From Listeria monocytogenes (lineage in GTDB: Bacteria > Bacillota > Bacilli > Lactobacillales > Listeriaceae), in the NCBI RefSeq assembly GCF_041765605.1, contig NZ_CP168900.1:946001-1010000 (forward strand): a stretch of DNA of 64,000 nt. Direction: 5' to 3'. Made by a program: the position numbers and the translations under genes. The notes beneath the pieces were generated by a model. It ran no database searches and was not told where the DNA came from. It saw nothing but the letters and a program-made list of their open reading frames with translations. Each line of letters starts with the position of its first letter. Position 1 is the stretch's first letter. This document shows, in pieces, positions 19,336 through 27,576 of this stretch.

Positions 19336-19340
19336 TGAGG

Positions 19341-19376
19341 AAAAAAAGACAGCGGATTTTCTAAGCTGTCTTTTTT
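19341..19376 (+). terminator. Terminator of srtA
   Basis: AAAAAAAGACAGC / GCTGTCTTTTTT with an 11-base loop. Confidence 0.85.
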
Positions 19377-19430
19377 CTGAATGATTTCTCCTTTTATTGT
19401 AAATGTTGTATCATATAAAGGAGGTTTACT

Positions 19431-19451
19431 TTGAGAAAGGAAGTGCAGTGA
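19431..19451 (+). CDS. Possible six-codon leader cistron coupled to the metallo-hydrolase gene
   Basis: TTG AGA AAG GAA GTG CAG TGA is preceded by AAAGGAGG at six-base spacing, a better ribosome site than that of the following gene. Its TGA overlaps the ATG of the metallo-hydrolase (TGATG). This would allow translational coupling. No peptide evidence; a chance arrangement is possible. Confidence 0.3.
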   Translation: MRKEVQ

Positions 19452-20182
19452 TGAAACTAACCGTTTTTGGACATTGGGGTGGCTATCCGGTAGCGAATGA
19501 AGGAACATCTAGTTATTTGCTGGAAGAAGCTGGATTTAAGCTTTTAATTGATGTTGGAGCAAGTGCTGTTTCTATTATGCAAAACTATATTGATCCTGAT
19601 GACATTGATGCGGCAATAATTTCTCATTACCATCCAGATCATGTAGCAGACGTAGGAATTTTGCAGCACATTCGTCTATTATCACAAAAAAAGGAAAAAC
19701 CGCCAGTCTTGCCGATTTATGGGCATAAAGAAGATGAACGTGGCTATTCTTATTTAGAAATGGCGAATGTAACAAAGGCAATCGAATATAAAGCAGACGA
19801 TACACTGGAAATAGGACCGTTTAAAGTAACTTTCTTAAAAACGATTCATCCGGTACCTTGCTATGCAATGAGAATAGAAGCGGCTGGCAAAGTTTTCGTA
19901 TACACCGCAGATAGCGCTTATCAAGATAGCTTTATTCCTTTTGCAGAGAGTGCCGATTTATTAGTAACAGACACCAATTTTTTCCATGACCTAGCTGGAA
20001 AAACAAAAGTGCATATGGCAAGTACAGAAGTTGCAAAAATTGCCAAAGAAGCCAATGTGAAATCATTACTCCTTAGTCATTTACCCGAAGTTGGCGATTT
20101 AGAAGTTCTAAAACAAGAAGCAGCAGCTATTTACAAAGGAGAAATTGCGCTCGCTTCCAAAGGATTCACGAAAACATTTTAA
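19451..20182 (+). CDS. Metallo-beta-lactamase fold hydrolase (YhfI-like)
   Basis: A 243-residue cytoplasmic hydrolase of the RNase Z-like/YhfI branch. The metal motif SHYHPDHVAD is near residue 60, followed by TIHPVPCYAM, YTADSAY and the late LLSHLPE. It has no signal peptide. The start ATG 19451 follows AAAGGAAG; an in-frame ATG at 19403 lies before the strong AAAGGAGG and is rejected. It lies 23 bases upstream of lplA, the same pairing as yhfI-yhfJ in Bacillus. Substrate unknown. Confidence 0.85.
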   Translation: MKLTVFGHWGGYPVANEGTSSYLLEEAGFKLLIDVGASAVSIMQNYIDPDDIDAAIISHYHPDHVADVGILQHIRLLSQKKEKPPVLPIYGHKEDERGYSYLEMANVTKAIEYKADDTLEIGPFKVTFLKTIHPVPCYAMRIEAAGKVFVYTADSAYQDSFIPFAESADLLVTDTNFFHDLAGKTKVHMASTEVAKIAKEANVKSLLLSHLPEVGDLEVLKQEAAAIYKGEIALASKGFTKTF

Positions 20183-20205
20183 TATAGAAGAAAAGGGGTA
20201 GGAGT

Positions 20206-21201
20206 ATGTATTTTATAGATAACAATAATGAGAAAGATCCACGTATTAATTTAGCGGTGGAGGAATTTATTTTAACAGAATTAAATCTGGATGAGCCTGT
20301 GCTGTTATTTTATATTAATAAGCCATCGATTATCATTGGGCGCAACCAAAATACAGTAGAAGAAATTGATACAGAGTATGTGGAGAAAAATGATGTCATC
20401 GTTGTGCGCAGACTTTCTGGTGGTGGCGCAGTTTATCATGATGAAGGAAACTTGAATTTCAGTTTTATTACAGAAGATGATGGCGAGTCTTTCCATAATT
20501 TTGCGAAATTCACACAACCGATTGTGGAAGCGCTGAAACGTTTAGGCGTCAATGCGGAACTAAAAGGGCGCAATGATTTATTGATTGATGGCTTCAAAGT
20601 TTCCGGTAATGCACAATTTGCAACCAAAGGGAAAATGTTCTCACACGGCACATTGATGTATGATTTGAACCTAGATAACGTTGCTGCATCGCTAAAACCA
20701 CGTAAAGATAAAATCGAATCAAAAGGTATTAAATCTGTTCGTAGTCGTGTAGCAAATATTTCTGATTTCATGGATCAAGAAATGACAACGGAAGAGTTCC
20801 GCGATTTGCTATTACTTTATATTTTCAATGTTGAAAAAGTAGAAGACGTAAAAGAATATAAATTAACTGCTGCAGATTGGGAAAAAATCCGCGAAATATC
20901 TGCTAAACGTTATGGCAACTGGGATTGGAATTACGGAAAATCACCAAAATTCGATTTAACACGTACAAAACGTTTCCCAGTAGGAGCCGTCGATGTTCGC
21001 TTAAATGTACAAAAAGGGATTATTACAGATATCAAGATTTTCGGAGATTTCTTCGGCGTGAAAAATGTGGCGGATATTGAGGAGAAATTAGTTAATACTA
21101 CTTATAAACGTGAAGCTTTGGCTGAGGCGTTAGAAGATATAGACGTAAAAGAATATTTTGGTAACATCACGAAAGATGAATTTTTAGATTTACTTTATTA
21201 A
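20206..21201 (+). CDS. lplA: Lipoate-protein ligase A (LplA1-type)
   Basis: Adenylates lipoate and attaches it to E2 and GcvH proteins, allowing use of host or environmental lipoate. The 331-residue protein has the lipoate ligase core: INKPSIIIGRNQNT, VVRRLSGGGAVYHD and KVSGNAQFATKGKMFSHG with the catalytic Lys, then a C-terminal accessory domain (about 245-331). In L. monocytogenes the enzyme of this locus, LplA1, is needed for intracellular growth; that is recalled, not seen. Transcribed with the metallo-hydrolase gene; a bidirectional terminator follows. Confidence 0.95.
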   Translation: MYFIDNNNEKDPRINLAVEEFILTELNLDEPVLLFYINKPSIIIGRNQNTVEEIDTEYVEKNDVIVVRRLSGGGAVYHDEGNLNFSFITEDDGESFHNFAKFTQPIVEALKRLGVNAELKGRNDLLIDGFKVSGNAQFATKGKMFSHGTLMYDLNLDNVAASLKPRKDKIESKGIKSVRSRVANISDFMDQEMTTEEFRDLLLLYIFNVEKVEDVKEYKLTAADWEKIREISAKRYGNWDWNYGKSPKFDLTRTKRFPVGAVDVRLNVQKGIITDIKIFGDFFGVKNVADIEEKLVNTTYKREALAEALEDIDVKEYFGNITKDEFLDLLY

Positions 21202-21202
21202 A

Positions 21203-21237
21203 AAAAGAAAGCACGCATTCCGCGTGCTTTCTTTTTT
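21203..21237. terminator. Bidirectional terminator between lplA and the TVP38 gene
   Basis: AAAAGAAAGCACGC / GCGTGCTTTCTTTT with a 5-base loop and A/T runs on both sides. Confidence 0.9.
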
Positions 21238-21841
21238 ATTTGAGATTCTTTCCTGACATCCAACGTTCCAGCCGTTTTCCAACAAACCATAAAATAACGA
21301 CAGAAACAGCTAATATAGCCAGTTTGAGCGGCTGGTGAATCAAGTCGACAAAGTCATAGCCAATATAGCTAATGGCGAAGACTTTGATTAGTTTGCCACC
21401 TACAAGCGCTAATATAAATTGATATACTTTTATTTTAGAGAGACCTGCAACAATATTTACCGCCGAAGATGGGGTAAATGGCATTACAAGTAAAATGAAA
21501 ATCGGACTAAAACCATGTCTATCAATCCATTCCATTACTCGTTTAATTTGTTTGTGACCCGAAATAAAACGTAAAAAACGAGTTTGACCAAATTTCCGTG
21601 CTAACAAGAATACGCATAAACTACCCGCAATTGCTGCTGTCACCGAAATTAAAAAACCACCAAGTAGTCCGTATGCATTTACGTTCACTACAACGAATAC
21701 AATAAATGGTAAAAATGGTAAAAACGCTTCAATAAAAGGTAAGAGAAAAGCTAAAAGTGGACCTAAATTCCGATATTCACTTAGCCAGTACATTAAATTA
21801 TCATAAGAAAAGAAATTCATCATATCCTGCCAAAATGTCAT
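21236..21841 (-). CDS. TVP38/TMEM64 family membrane protein
   Basis: A 201-residue protein of the DedA-like SNARE-associated superfamily with four to five hydrophobic segments. The family hallmarks are the re-entrant stretch FLPFLPFIVF near residue 40 and the phenylalanine/glycine motif MPFTPSSAVNIVAGLSK. Relatives act in lipid scrambling or undecaprenyl-phosphate movement; the role of this one is not known. The start is ATG at 21841 after TGGAGGC; an in-frame start at 21871 precedes that ribosome site. It follows the GT-C glycosyltransferase gene on the same strand. Confidence 0.82.
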   Translation of the reverse strand: MTFWQDMMNFFSYDNLMYWLSEYRNLGPLLAFLLPFIEAFLPFLPFIVFVVVNVNAYGLLGGFLISVTAAIAGSLCVFLLARKFGQTRFLRFISGHKQIKRVMEWIDRHGFSPIFILLVMPFTPSSAVNIVAGLSKIKVYQFILALVGGKLIKVFAISYIGYDFVDLIHQPLKLAILAVSVVILWFVGKRLERWMSGKNLK

Positions 21842-21924
21842 AAGCAAGCCTCCAGTAGTCTTTAACAACATACTTATTTTCTCACATCAAAATGATAAAG
21901 CGCTAATAAAACAGCTTGAATATA

Positions 21925-21958
21925 GTTAAAATCCTAGTATTTCAACCAGGATTTTAAC
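21925..21958 (-). terminator. Terminator-like hairpin after the GT-C gene
   Basis: GTTAAAATCCT / AGGATTTTAAC, 11 perfect pairs, 12-base loop. The minus-strand tail TATATTC is a weak U tract, so partial read-through into the TVP38 gene is likely. Confidence 0.55.
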
Positions 21959-21967
21959 ATTTCTTCT

Positions 21968-24025
21968 TTATTTTAATTGATATAGTGTTCCTGTACCAGT
22001 GCCATTCATTCCTTGAGCGCCACCTTGCATATTAAAAGAAGCACTAGAAGTAGTGTCATCATCCGTAGAACCGGAGCTACTCCACTTCGAACTATCAATT
22101 TCTGTACCGTTTTCTTGAATCCATTTTACCACATCTGAGTCAGAAGCTTTACTATTTGATGGGAGATAGAAATATTTTATTTCACCGGCTTGAATCATTT
22201 GTTTTAATTGTTTTACAGTTAGAGTTGGATCTGTTCCATTGAAACCACCAAGCGCCATAACAGCTTCTTTCGTTTTAATAATATAAGGACCTGCTGTTGT
22301 TGCATCTGTTGTCCCAAATAAGTAGGTTTCCCCAGTATTGTTTTTCTGTAAATAGCTAATTAAATCACTATCAACAGATGCATCGGCGAATCCACCACCA
22401 CTGGATTGTTTTAATTGTGGTCCAGCTTCAGGTAAGGAACTATTCCCACCATATAAAATAGGTGTTAAAGACCAATATGTTGGAGCAATGAGCAAAATCG
22501 CTAAAGCGAGCGCTGTTATCTTTGCGGTGAGTTTGGAAGGTTGTGGTCTAAATACAATTAAGATAATAGACGTAATCAGTGCAGCAATACCAATAACTAC
22601 CGCTAAAACAGGCAAGTAAGCAGCAACAAAGAATGCTTGAAGACCTCCAGTTAGCGTAACAGCAGCAGGTAGCAGGAACCTTTGCCAATTCTCTTTGTCT
22701 TGGTATAACCGGAAGAGCGCCACTAGACCTACGCCACTAAGTACAGCAATTGGTGGAGCTAGCATAATCAAATAATAATGATGGAAAAAGCCAGCAATAC
22801 TAAAGAATCCGGCGACAGGGATAAGCCAAGCTGCCCAGAAAACCATTTCCTTTTGTTTGGAGGTCAATTGGTAAATTCGTTTATTTTCATTTCGATACGC
22901 CAGGAAAATGGCTAGCATACCGATAATAGCAAGTGGTAAGAACCAACTAATTTGATCACCAAGTGCGGTTTGGAATAGACGAAGCGGTCCAGCGTTCCCT
23001 GTTCCAAACATGCCTGTGCTACCAGTCATTTTTGATCCATTTCCGCCGCCGTTTGCCGCATTACCTGGAGCTCCAGTTGGGGGAGCGCCATTATTTCCTT
23101 GAGGAGGAGTTCCGCCGTTAGCGCCGTCCTGCATACTTCCACTTGGAGGAGTCGGTGGGGTTGTGCTACTTGAATCTGTTGAGTTAGTGCTAGGAGGAGT
23201 CCCCATTTCCATATTCCCGGTACTGCCTGTTCCAGTTTCTTGACCAAGAAGCCGTTCCATACCATTATAGCCAAATGCCAACTCAAGCACCGAATTGGTT
23301 TGACTACTACCGATATAAGGTCGCTCTGAAGTAGCTGTTTGGTCAACTACGACTGCCCAAGAAACAGAGACACCTAGCATTAAGACAAGTGCGATTACTA
23401 ATTGAACTAGCTTTTTTCTCCAACTTAGTTTTGTAGCAATAAAATAGAAGAGCAAAAATGCGGGTACGACCATGAAAGCTTGGAGCATTTTTACATTAAA
23501 ACCGACACCAATCAACGCAAAAGAAAGTAAAAGCCAGCCGATTTTTGCACGATGAACAGCTTTAAAAAGGAAAAAGGTTGCTAGTAATAACACAAATACA
23601 AGAATAGCATCCATATTATTAGTACGCGTCACGGCTACCGCAATAGGAGTCAGCGCCATAATTAAAGCAGTAATTCTTGCAGCCCATGCGCCAAATATAG
23701 GTTTGACGAGCACATAAAGCAAAATCACCGAACCAACACCAGCCAACGCTTGTGGTAAGATAACACTCCAACCATGTACGCCGAAAATGAGGGCACTGAT
23801 CGCTTGCAACCAAAGTGCAACAGGTGGCTTATCTACTGTAATAAAACCAGCAGGATCAAAAGCTCCGTAGAAAAAATTATGAAAATTTTGCACCATACTT
23901 GTCACAGCAGCTGTATAATAAGGATTTACCGTATCATCATTCCAAATACCATAAAAATTAAAAAAGATGGCAATAACAATAATTCCAACAAAATAAAAAT
24001 CTAAATGTTGTATCCGTTTCTTCAT
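21968..24025 (-). CDS. GT-C superfamily membrane glycosyltransferase (PMT/ArnT-like, YkcB-like)
   Basis: A 685-residue polytopic glycosyltransferase expected to move a sugar from a lipid-phosphate carrier to an extracytoplasmic acceptor. About 11-12 hydrophobic segments; the first loop has the acidic GIWNDDTVNPYY, typical of GT-C catalytic sites, and DKPPVALWLQA follows. Two low-complexity tracts rich in Gly, Ser, Thr, Pro and Asn stand out: a loop of about 80 residues (about 275-350) and the C-terminal 40 residues. The start is ATG at 24025; an upstream TTG at 24073 lacks a ribosome site. Nearby ltaS and tagO suggest a teichoic acid acceptor, but that is inference. No GT2 (CsbB-type) partner is adjacent. 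Confidence 0.8.
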   Translation of the reverse strand: MKKRIQHLDFYFVGIIVIAIFFNFYGIWNDDTVNPYYTAAVTSMVQNFHNFFYGAFDPAGFITVDKPPVALWLQAISALIFGVHGWSVILPQALAGVGSVILLYVLVKPIFGAWAARITALIMALTPIAVAVTRTNNMDAILVFVLLLATFFLFKAVHRAKIGWLLLSFALIGVGFNVKMLQAFMVVPAFLLFYFIATKLSWRKKLVQLVIALVLMLGVSVSWAVVVDQTATSERPYIGSSQTNSVLELAFGYNGMERLLGQETGTGSTGNMEMGTPPSTNSTDSSSTTPPTPPSGSMQDGANGGTPPQGNNGAPPTGAPGNAANGGGNGSKMTGSTGMFGTGNAGPLRLFQTALGDQISWFLPLAIIGMLAIFLAYRNENKRIYQLTSKQKEMVFWAAWLIPVAGFFSIAGFFHHYYLIMLAPPIAVLSGVGLVALFRLYQDKENWQRFLLPAAVTLTGGLQAFFVAAYLPVLAVVIGIAALITSIILIVFRPQPSKLTAKITALALAILLIAPTYWSLTPILYGGNSSLPEAGPQLKQSSGGGFADASVDSDLISYLQKNNTGETYLFGTTDATTAGPYIIKTKEAVMALGGFNGTDPTLTVKQLKQMIQAGEIKYFYLPSNSKASDSDVVKWIQENGTEIDSSKWSSSGSTDDDTTSSASFNMQGGAQGMNGTGTGTLYQLK

Positions 24026-24147
24026 ATTCTTCACTTCTTTCCATAAGATAATACCTTTTATTTTAGAGTTCAAATATGAAAAAAACGTGAATAAATTTAG
24101 AAATAAACGAGATATTTATTTTTTATAAAGAAATTCCAGAAAAAGCC

Positions 24148-24176
24148 TTGTCAAAACATACATAGAATGGTATTAT
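24148..24176 (+). promoter_or_regulatory. Promoter of tRNA-Gly
   Basis: TTGTCA (24148-24153), 17 bases, TATTAT (24171-24176). Confidence 0.8.
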
Positions 24177-24212
24177 ATAAAAGTTGTTAAAACACTAAGA
24201 ACTACTTACTAT

Positions 24213-24283
24213 GCGGGTGTAGTTTAGTGGTAAAACTACAGCCTTCCAAGCTGTTGTCGTGGGTTCGATTCCCATCACCCGCT
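24213..24283 (+). tRNA. tRNA-Gly (anticodon TCC)
   Basis: A 71-base cloverleaf: acceptor GCGGGTG / CACCCGC with discriminator T, D arm GTTTAGTGGTAAAAC, anticodon stem ACAGC/GCTGT with loop CTTCCAA (TCC), and T arm GTGGG-TTCGATT-CCCAT. CCA is not encoded. Single tRNA gene with its own promoter. Confidence 0.96.
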
Positions 24284-24384
24284 TTATATTTTTTTATAAA
24301 TCCTGTTATCAACGCAGTGTTTCGACCTTTTTAAGCGAAGCATTGCGTTTATTTTATTGCCTGAAAATAAGGAGAGAGGGGATG

Positions 24385-25524
24385 ATGATAGTGAAGTCGA
24401 CATCAGATTATGCCGCATTGAAAGAAGAACTCATTGCTTATGCGCATGAAATAGGTATTCAAAAAATTGGTTTCACAACAGCAGACCCTTTTTTATTTTT
24501 AAAAGAACGATTACTAGAAGCGGAAGCGCTGGATCTTTTTACAGGATTTGAGCATCCGGTAATAGATGAACGGGTTTATCCTGAGCTTATTTTCAAGGAA
24601 CCGCAGTCGATTATCGCCATTGCACTTGCTTATCCATCTAAATTAAAAGAAGCACCTGTAAGTAAAAAAGGAGCTAGACGAGGTGTATTTGCCAGAGCTT
24701 CGTGGGGAATTGATTATCATACCGTTTTACGAGAAAAATTAGCGCTACTCGAAACTTTTTTAAGTGAACGTTTGCCAGATGTACGAATGAAATCAATGGT
24801 GGATACTGGGGAATTATCAGATGTAGCTGTAGCAGAACGAGCGGGCATTGGCTGGCGCGGGAAAAACACGCTGCTCATAACGCCAGAATACGGCTCGTGG
24901 GTCTATTTAGGCGAAATGATAACCAATATACCATTCGAACCAGATACGCCTGCTAGCGACTTGTGTGGCAGTTGCAACCAATGTGTGAAAGCCTGCCCGA
25001 CAGGTTCCTTGCTGGGTGAAGGGAAAATGAATCCGAAAATATGTTTAAGTTATTTGACGCAAACAAAAGACTTTCTAGATGAAAAATATCGCGAAGTGTT
25101 GCATAATCGTTTGTATGGTTGTGATACTTGTCAGGTAGTTTGTCCGTATAATCGTGGGCATGATTTCCACTTTCATGATGAAATGGAGCCGGATCCAGAG
25201 CTTGTTCGACCAGAATTAAAACCATTACTACACATTTCCAATCGCGCTTTTAAAGAACAATTTGGTGATATGGCGGGTTCGTGGCGTGGGAAGAAGCCCA
25301 TTCAGCGAAATGCCATCATCATTCTAGCGCGGTATAAAGATAAAACAGCTGTACCAGACTTAATTGACTGTTTACAAAACGATCCAAGACCAGTCATTCG
25401 AGGAACGGCTGGCTGGGCGCTAAGAAAAATCGGTGGAAGCGATGCCGAAAAAGCCGTCGAGCAAGCACTTCAAACCGAACAAGATGAACAAGTATTACAA
25501 GAATTAACTGCTATACCAAATTAA
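24385..25524 (+). CDS. queG: Epoxyqueuosine reductase QueG
   Basis: Cobalamin- and Fe-S-dependent reduction of epoxyqueuosine to queuosine at tRNA position 34, the final step of queuosine synthesis. The 379-residue protein has DTGELSDVAVAERAGIGW with the catalytic Asp, two cluster motifs CGSCNQCVKACP and CDTCQVVCPYN, and a C-terminal HEAT-like region (about 300-375). The start is ATG 24385, downstream of GGAGAG; ATG 24382 and GTG 24391 are alternatives. Longer frames run back into the tRNA and are not real. First gene of a queG-trmL-nitroreductase run with gaps of 20 and 12 bases. Confidence 0.93.
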   Translation: MIVKSTSDYAALKEELIAYAHEIGIQKIGFTTADPFLFLKERLLEAEALDLFTGFEHPVIDERVYPELIFKEPQSIIAIALAYPSKLKEAPVSKKGARRGVFARASWGIDYHTVLREKLALLETFLSERLPDVRMKSMVDTGELSDVAVAERAGIGWRGKNTLLITPEYGSWVYLGEMITNIPFEPDTPASDLCGSCNQCVKACPTGSLLGEGKMNPKICLSYLTQTKDFLDEKYREVLHNRLYGCDTCQVVCPYNRGHDFHFHDEMEPDPELVRPELKPLLHISNRAFKEQFGDMAGSWRGKKPIQRNAIIILARYKDKTAVPDLIDCLQNDPRPVIRGTAGWALRKIGGSDAEKAVEQALQTEQDEQVLQELTAIPN

Positions 25525-25544
25525 TAGAAACCAGGTGAAAAGAA

Positions 25545-26054
25545 ATGCCAAACCATATCGTACTGTACCAACCAGAAATCCCAGCGAATACCGGAAATAT
25601 CTCCAGAACATGTGCCGGAACAGACACTTACTTACATTTAATCCGTCCACTTGGTTTTTCAACAGATGATAAAATGTTAAAACGTGCTGGACTCGATTAC
25701 TGGGATAACGTGAAACTTTCTTACTACGATTCTTTAGATGAATTCTTCAAGAAAAATGAAGGCGGAGAATTTTATTACATTACCAAATTTGGTCGTCATG
25801 TTTATAGTGATATCGATTATAGCGACCCCAACAAAGATTATTTCTTCGTTTTTGGAAAAGAAACGACCGGATTGCCAGATGCGCTTTTACAAGAGAATGA
25901 AGAAAATTGTTTGCGTATCCCGATGACAGATCACATTCGCTCGTTGAATTTATCGAACACAGCGGCAATTTTAGCTTATGAAGCGTTACGTCAGCAGAAT
26001 TTTGGCGCACTTTTACAAGAACCGAATTACGATCGAAAAATTTTTCAAGACTAA
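25545..26054 (+). CDS. trmL: tRNA (cytidine/uridine-34 2'-O)-methyltransferase TrmL
   Basis: A 169-residue SPOUT-class methyltransferase that 2'-O-methylates the wobble base of certain tRNA-Leu, using S-adenosylmethionine. The three SPOUT motifs are visible: IPANTGNISRTCAG, FVFGKETTGLP and RIPMTDHIRSLNLSNTAAI, which form the trefoil knot. Length is standard. It lies directly after queG, another wobble-base modification gene, so the operon is devoted partly to tRNA position 34. Confidence 0.93.
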   Translation: MPNHIVLYQPEIPANTGNISRTCAGTDTYLHLIRPLGFSTDDKMLKRAGLDYWDNVKLSYYDSLDEFFKKNEGGEFYYITKFGRHVYSDIDYSDPNKDYFFVFGKETTGLPDALLQENEENCLRIPMTDHIRSLNLSNTAAILAYEALRQQNFGALLQEPNYDRKIFQD

Positions 26055-26066
26055 GGGGGAGTTAGG

Positions 26067-26807
26067 ATGAATCAGGCGATAGATGCCATTCTAGGACATT
26101 ACTCAGTGCGAAAATTTGAAGACAAGGACTTAACGGAAGAAGCGTTGACCTTACTTATCAAGAGTGCACAAGCCGCATCTACATCCAGTTTTGTTCAAGC
26201 ATACTCCATCATCGGAATAACAGATAAAGCTATTCGGGAACAAATCTCAGCAATTGCAGGAAATCAACCATATACAGTACAAACCGGTCAACTATTTATT
26301 TTCGTTGCTGATTTAGCTCGTCATCACGCTATCTTAGAAGAACATCAAGTGGATACAACTGCACTGGAAACGTCAGAAAAATGGCTTGTTTCTGTGATTG
26401 ATGCCGCACTTGCTGCACAAAATATGGCCGTTGCCGCAGAATCATTAGGACTTGGCATTTGCTTTATTGGCGGGATTCGTAACGATGTCGAACAAATCGC
26501 GGAAATACTTGATTTACCACCATATACGATGCCATTATTCGGCTTAACAATTGGTTATCCGGTTGCTAACAAAGAAAAAGCGAAACCGAGATTGCCTCAA
26601 GATTTGGTATACCACGAAAACAGTTACCAAAAAATGAACCCAACTATTCTAACTGAATATGATGAACAAATAAAAAATTACTACGACGAAAGAACAGCAG
26701 GAAAACGAGTAGAAGGTTGGTCCGAACAAATTGCACGTGGGCTTGGAAGAACAAGCCGTCTAGACTTAAAAGCATTTTTAGAAAAACAACATTTAAATCA
26801 AAAATAA
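26067..26807 (+). CDS. NADPH-dependent FMN nitroreductase (NfrA/FRP type)
   Basis: A 246-residue flavin oxidoreductase of the NfsA/FRP group, probably reducing FMN, nitro compounds or quinones with NADPH. Motifs: HYSVRKFEDK at the N-terminus (FMN phosphate binding), LAAQNMAVAAESLGLGICFIGG in the middle, and PLFGLTIGYP. The C-terminal region has the extended arm used in dimerisation. The start follows AAGGGGGAG, 12 bases after trmL. Physiological substrate unknown. Confidence 0.9.
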   Translation: MNQAIDAILGHYSVRKFEDKDLTEEALTLLIKSAQAASTSSFVQAYSIIGITDKAIREQISAIAGNQPYTVQTGQLFIFVADLARHHAILEEHQVDTTALETSEKWLVSVIDAALAAQNMAVAAESLGLGICFIGGIRNDVEQIAEILDLPPYTMPLFGLTIGYPVANKEKAKPRLPQDLVYHENSYQKMNPTILTEYDEQIKNYYDERTAGKRVEGWSEQIARGLGRTSRLDLKAFLEKQHLNQK

Positions 26808-26856
26808 AAGAACGGTACGGCGCATTATCTTAATGCGCCGTACCGTTCTTTTTCGG
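26807..26856. terminator. Strong bidirectional terminator
   Basis: A perfect 20-pair stem, AAAGAACGGTACGGCGCATT (26807-26826) with its complement at 26832-26851, and T runs on both sides. It ends the nitroreductase transcript and the convergent small membrane peptide transcript. Confidence 0.92.
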
Positions 26857-27018
26857 TTATTTCCGTTTATTTCTAGCCATTTGAATTAAGTTCCAAATAA
26901 CGAGTATTAAAACGATTACTAACAAGATATTAATTAATCCACCCGCAATATGGAAAATAATTCCAAGTAACCACACTGCTAATAAAACTACGATTATTCC
27001 CCAAATAATTCCTAACAT
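26857..27018 (-). CDS. Small membrane protein, lmo0937 family (53 residues)
   Basis: A 53-residue peptide made almost entirely of two hydrophobic helices (about 1-20 and 27-45), with a short His/Gly turn (FHIAGG) and a basic tail MARNKRK that should stay in the cytoplasm. It matches the lmo0937 family of small membrane proteins as I recall it. The ATG at 27018 follows AGAGG at ten bases. It is monocistronic, with a clear SigB-type promoter. No known function; a role in membrane stress is suggested only by its promoter. Confidence 0.8.
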   Translation of the reverse strand: MLGIIWGIIVVLLAVWLLGIIFHIAGGLINILLVIVLILVIWNLIQMARNKRK

Positions 27019-27060
27019 GTATAAAAACCTCTTTCTGCACTTTTGATTGTACTCTTATAT

Positions 27061-27085
27061 ATTCCCGTGAGGTCAGTCTTTAAAC
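27061..27085 (-). promoter_or_regulatory. SigB-type promoter of the small membrane protein gene
   Basis: Minus strand: GTTT (27085-27082), 15 bases, GGGAAT (27066-27061), a near-perfect match to the SigB consensus. Confidence 0.75.
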
Positions 27086-27105
27086 ATATTAGGGCTAAAA
27101 ACAGA

Positions 27106-27564
27106 CTATTTTTTTGTGATATAGGCTAAAAGGGCCTTTACTCCCTCAGTTACCATGCGTTCGGTTTCATCAAAATCCCCTGTATAATATGGGTCTGGAA
27201 TATCTTTATCCTCTTGACCAGGCACAAAGGACATAAGCGAGCGAACGATGACATCTGGATTATTATTAAGTGAATTTAAATCTGCTAAATTTTGCTGATC
27301 CATCCCGATAATAAAATCAGCTTCGTTAAAATCAACATCAGAAATTTTTCGAGCTCGCATCTCTTGATAATCAACACCATGCTTTTTCAACACTGCTTGC
27401 GTCCCGCGGTGTGGCGGTTTCCCTAAATTCCAAGTACCAGTTGCAGCAGAATCAATTTTTATTTCATCCGTTAACCCAGCTTCTGCAACTTCTTTCCGAA
27501 ATAACCCCTCAGCCATTGGTGAACGACAAATATTCCCTAAACAGACAAAAACTACTTTTACCAA
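27106..27564 (-). CDS. Low-molecular-weight protein tyrosine phosphatase
   Basis: A 152-residue LMW-PTP. The catalytic loop CLGNICRSP places nucleophile Cys8, Cys13 and Arg14 at the N-terminus, and the general acid is in the late motif DPYYTGDF. The start is TTG at 27564, six bases after AAGGAGG. It lies 12 bases downstream of the SUKH gene and is probably co-transcribed with it. Its targets cannot be read from sequence; YfkJ-type enzymes of Bacillus act in stress responses. Confidence 0.93.
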   Translation of the reverse strand: MVKVVFVCLGNICRSPMAEGLFRKEVAEAGLTDEIKIDSAATGTWNLGKPPHRGTQAVLKKHGVDYQEMRARKISDVDFNEADFIIGMDQQNLADLNSLNNNPDVIVRSLMSFVPGQEDKDIPDPYYTGDFDETERMVTEGVKALLAYITKK

Positions 27565-27576
27565 TTGAATTCCTCC

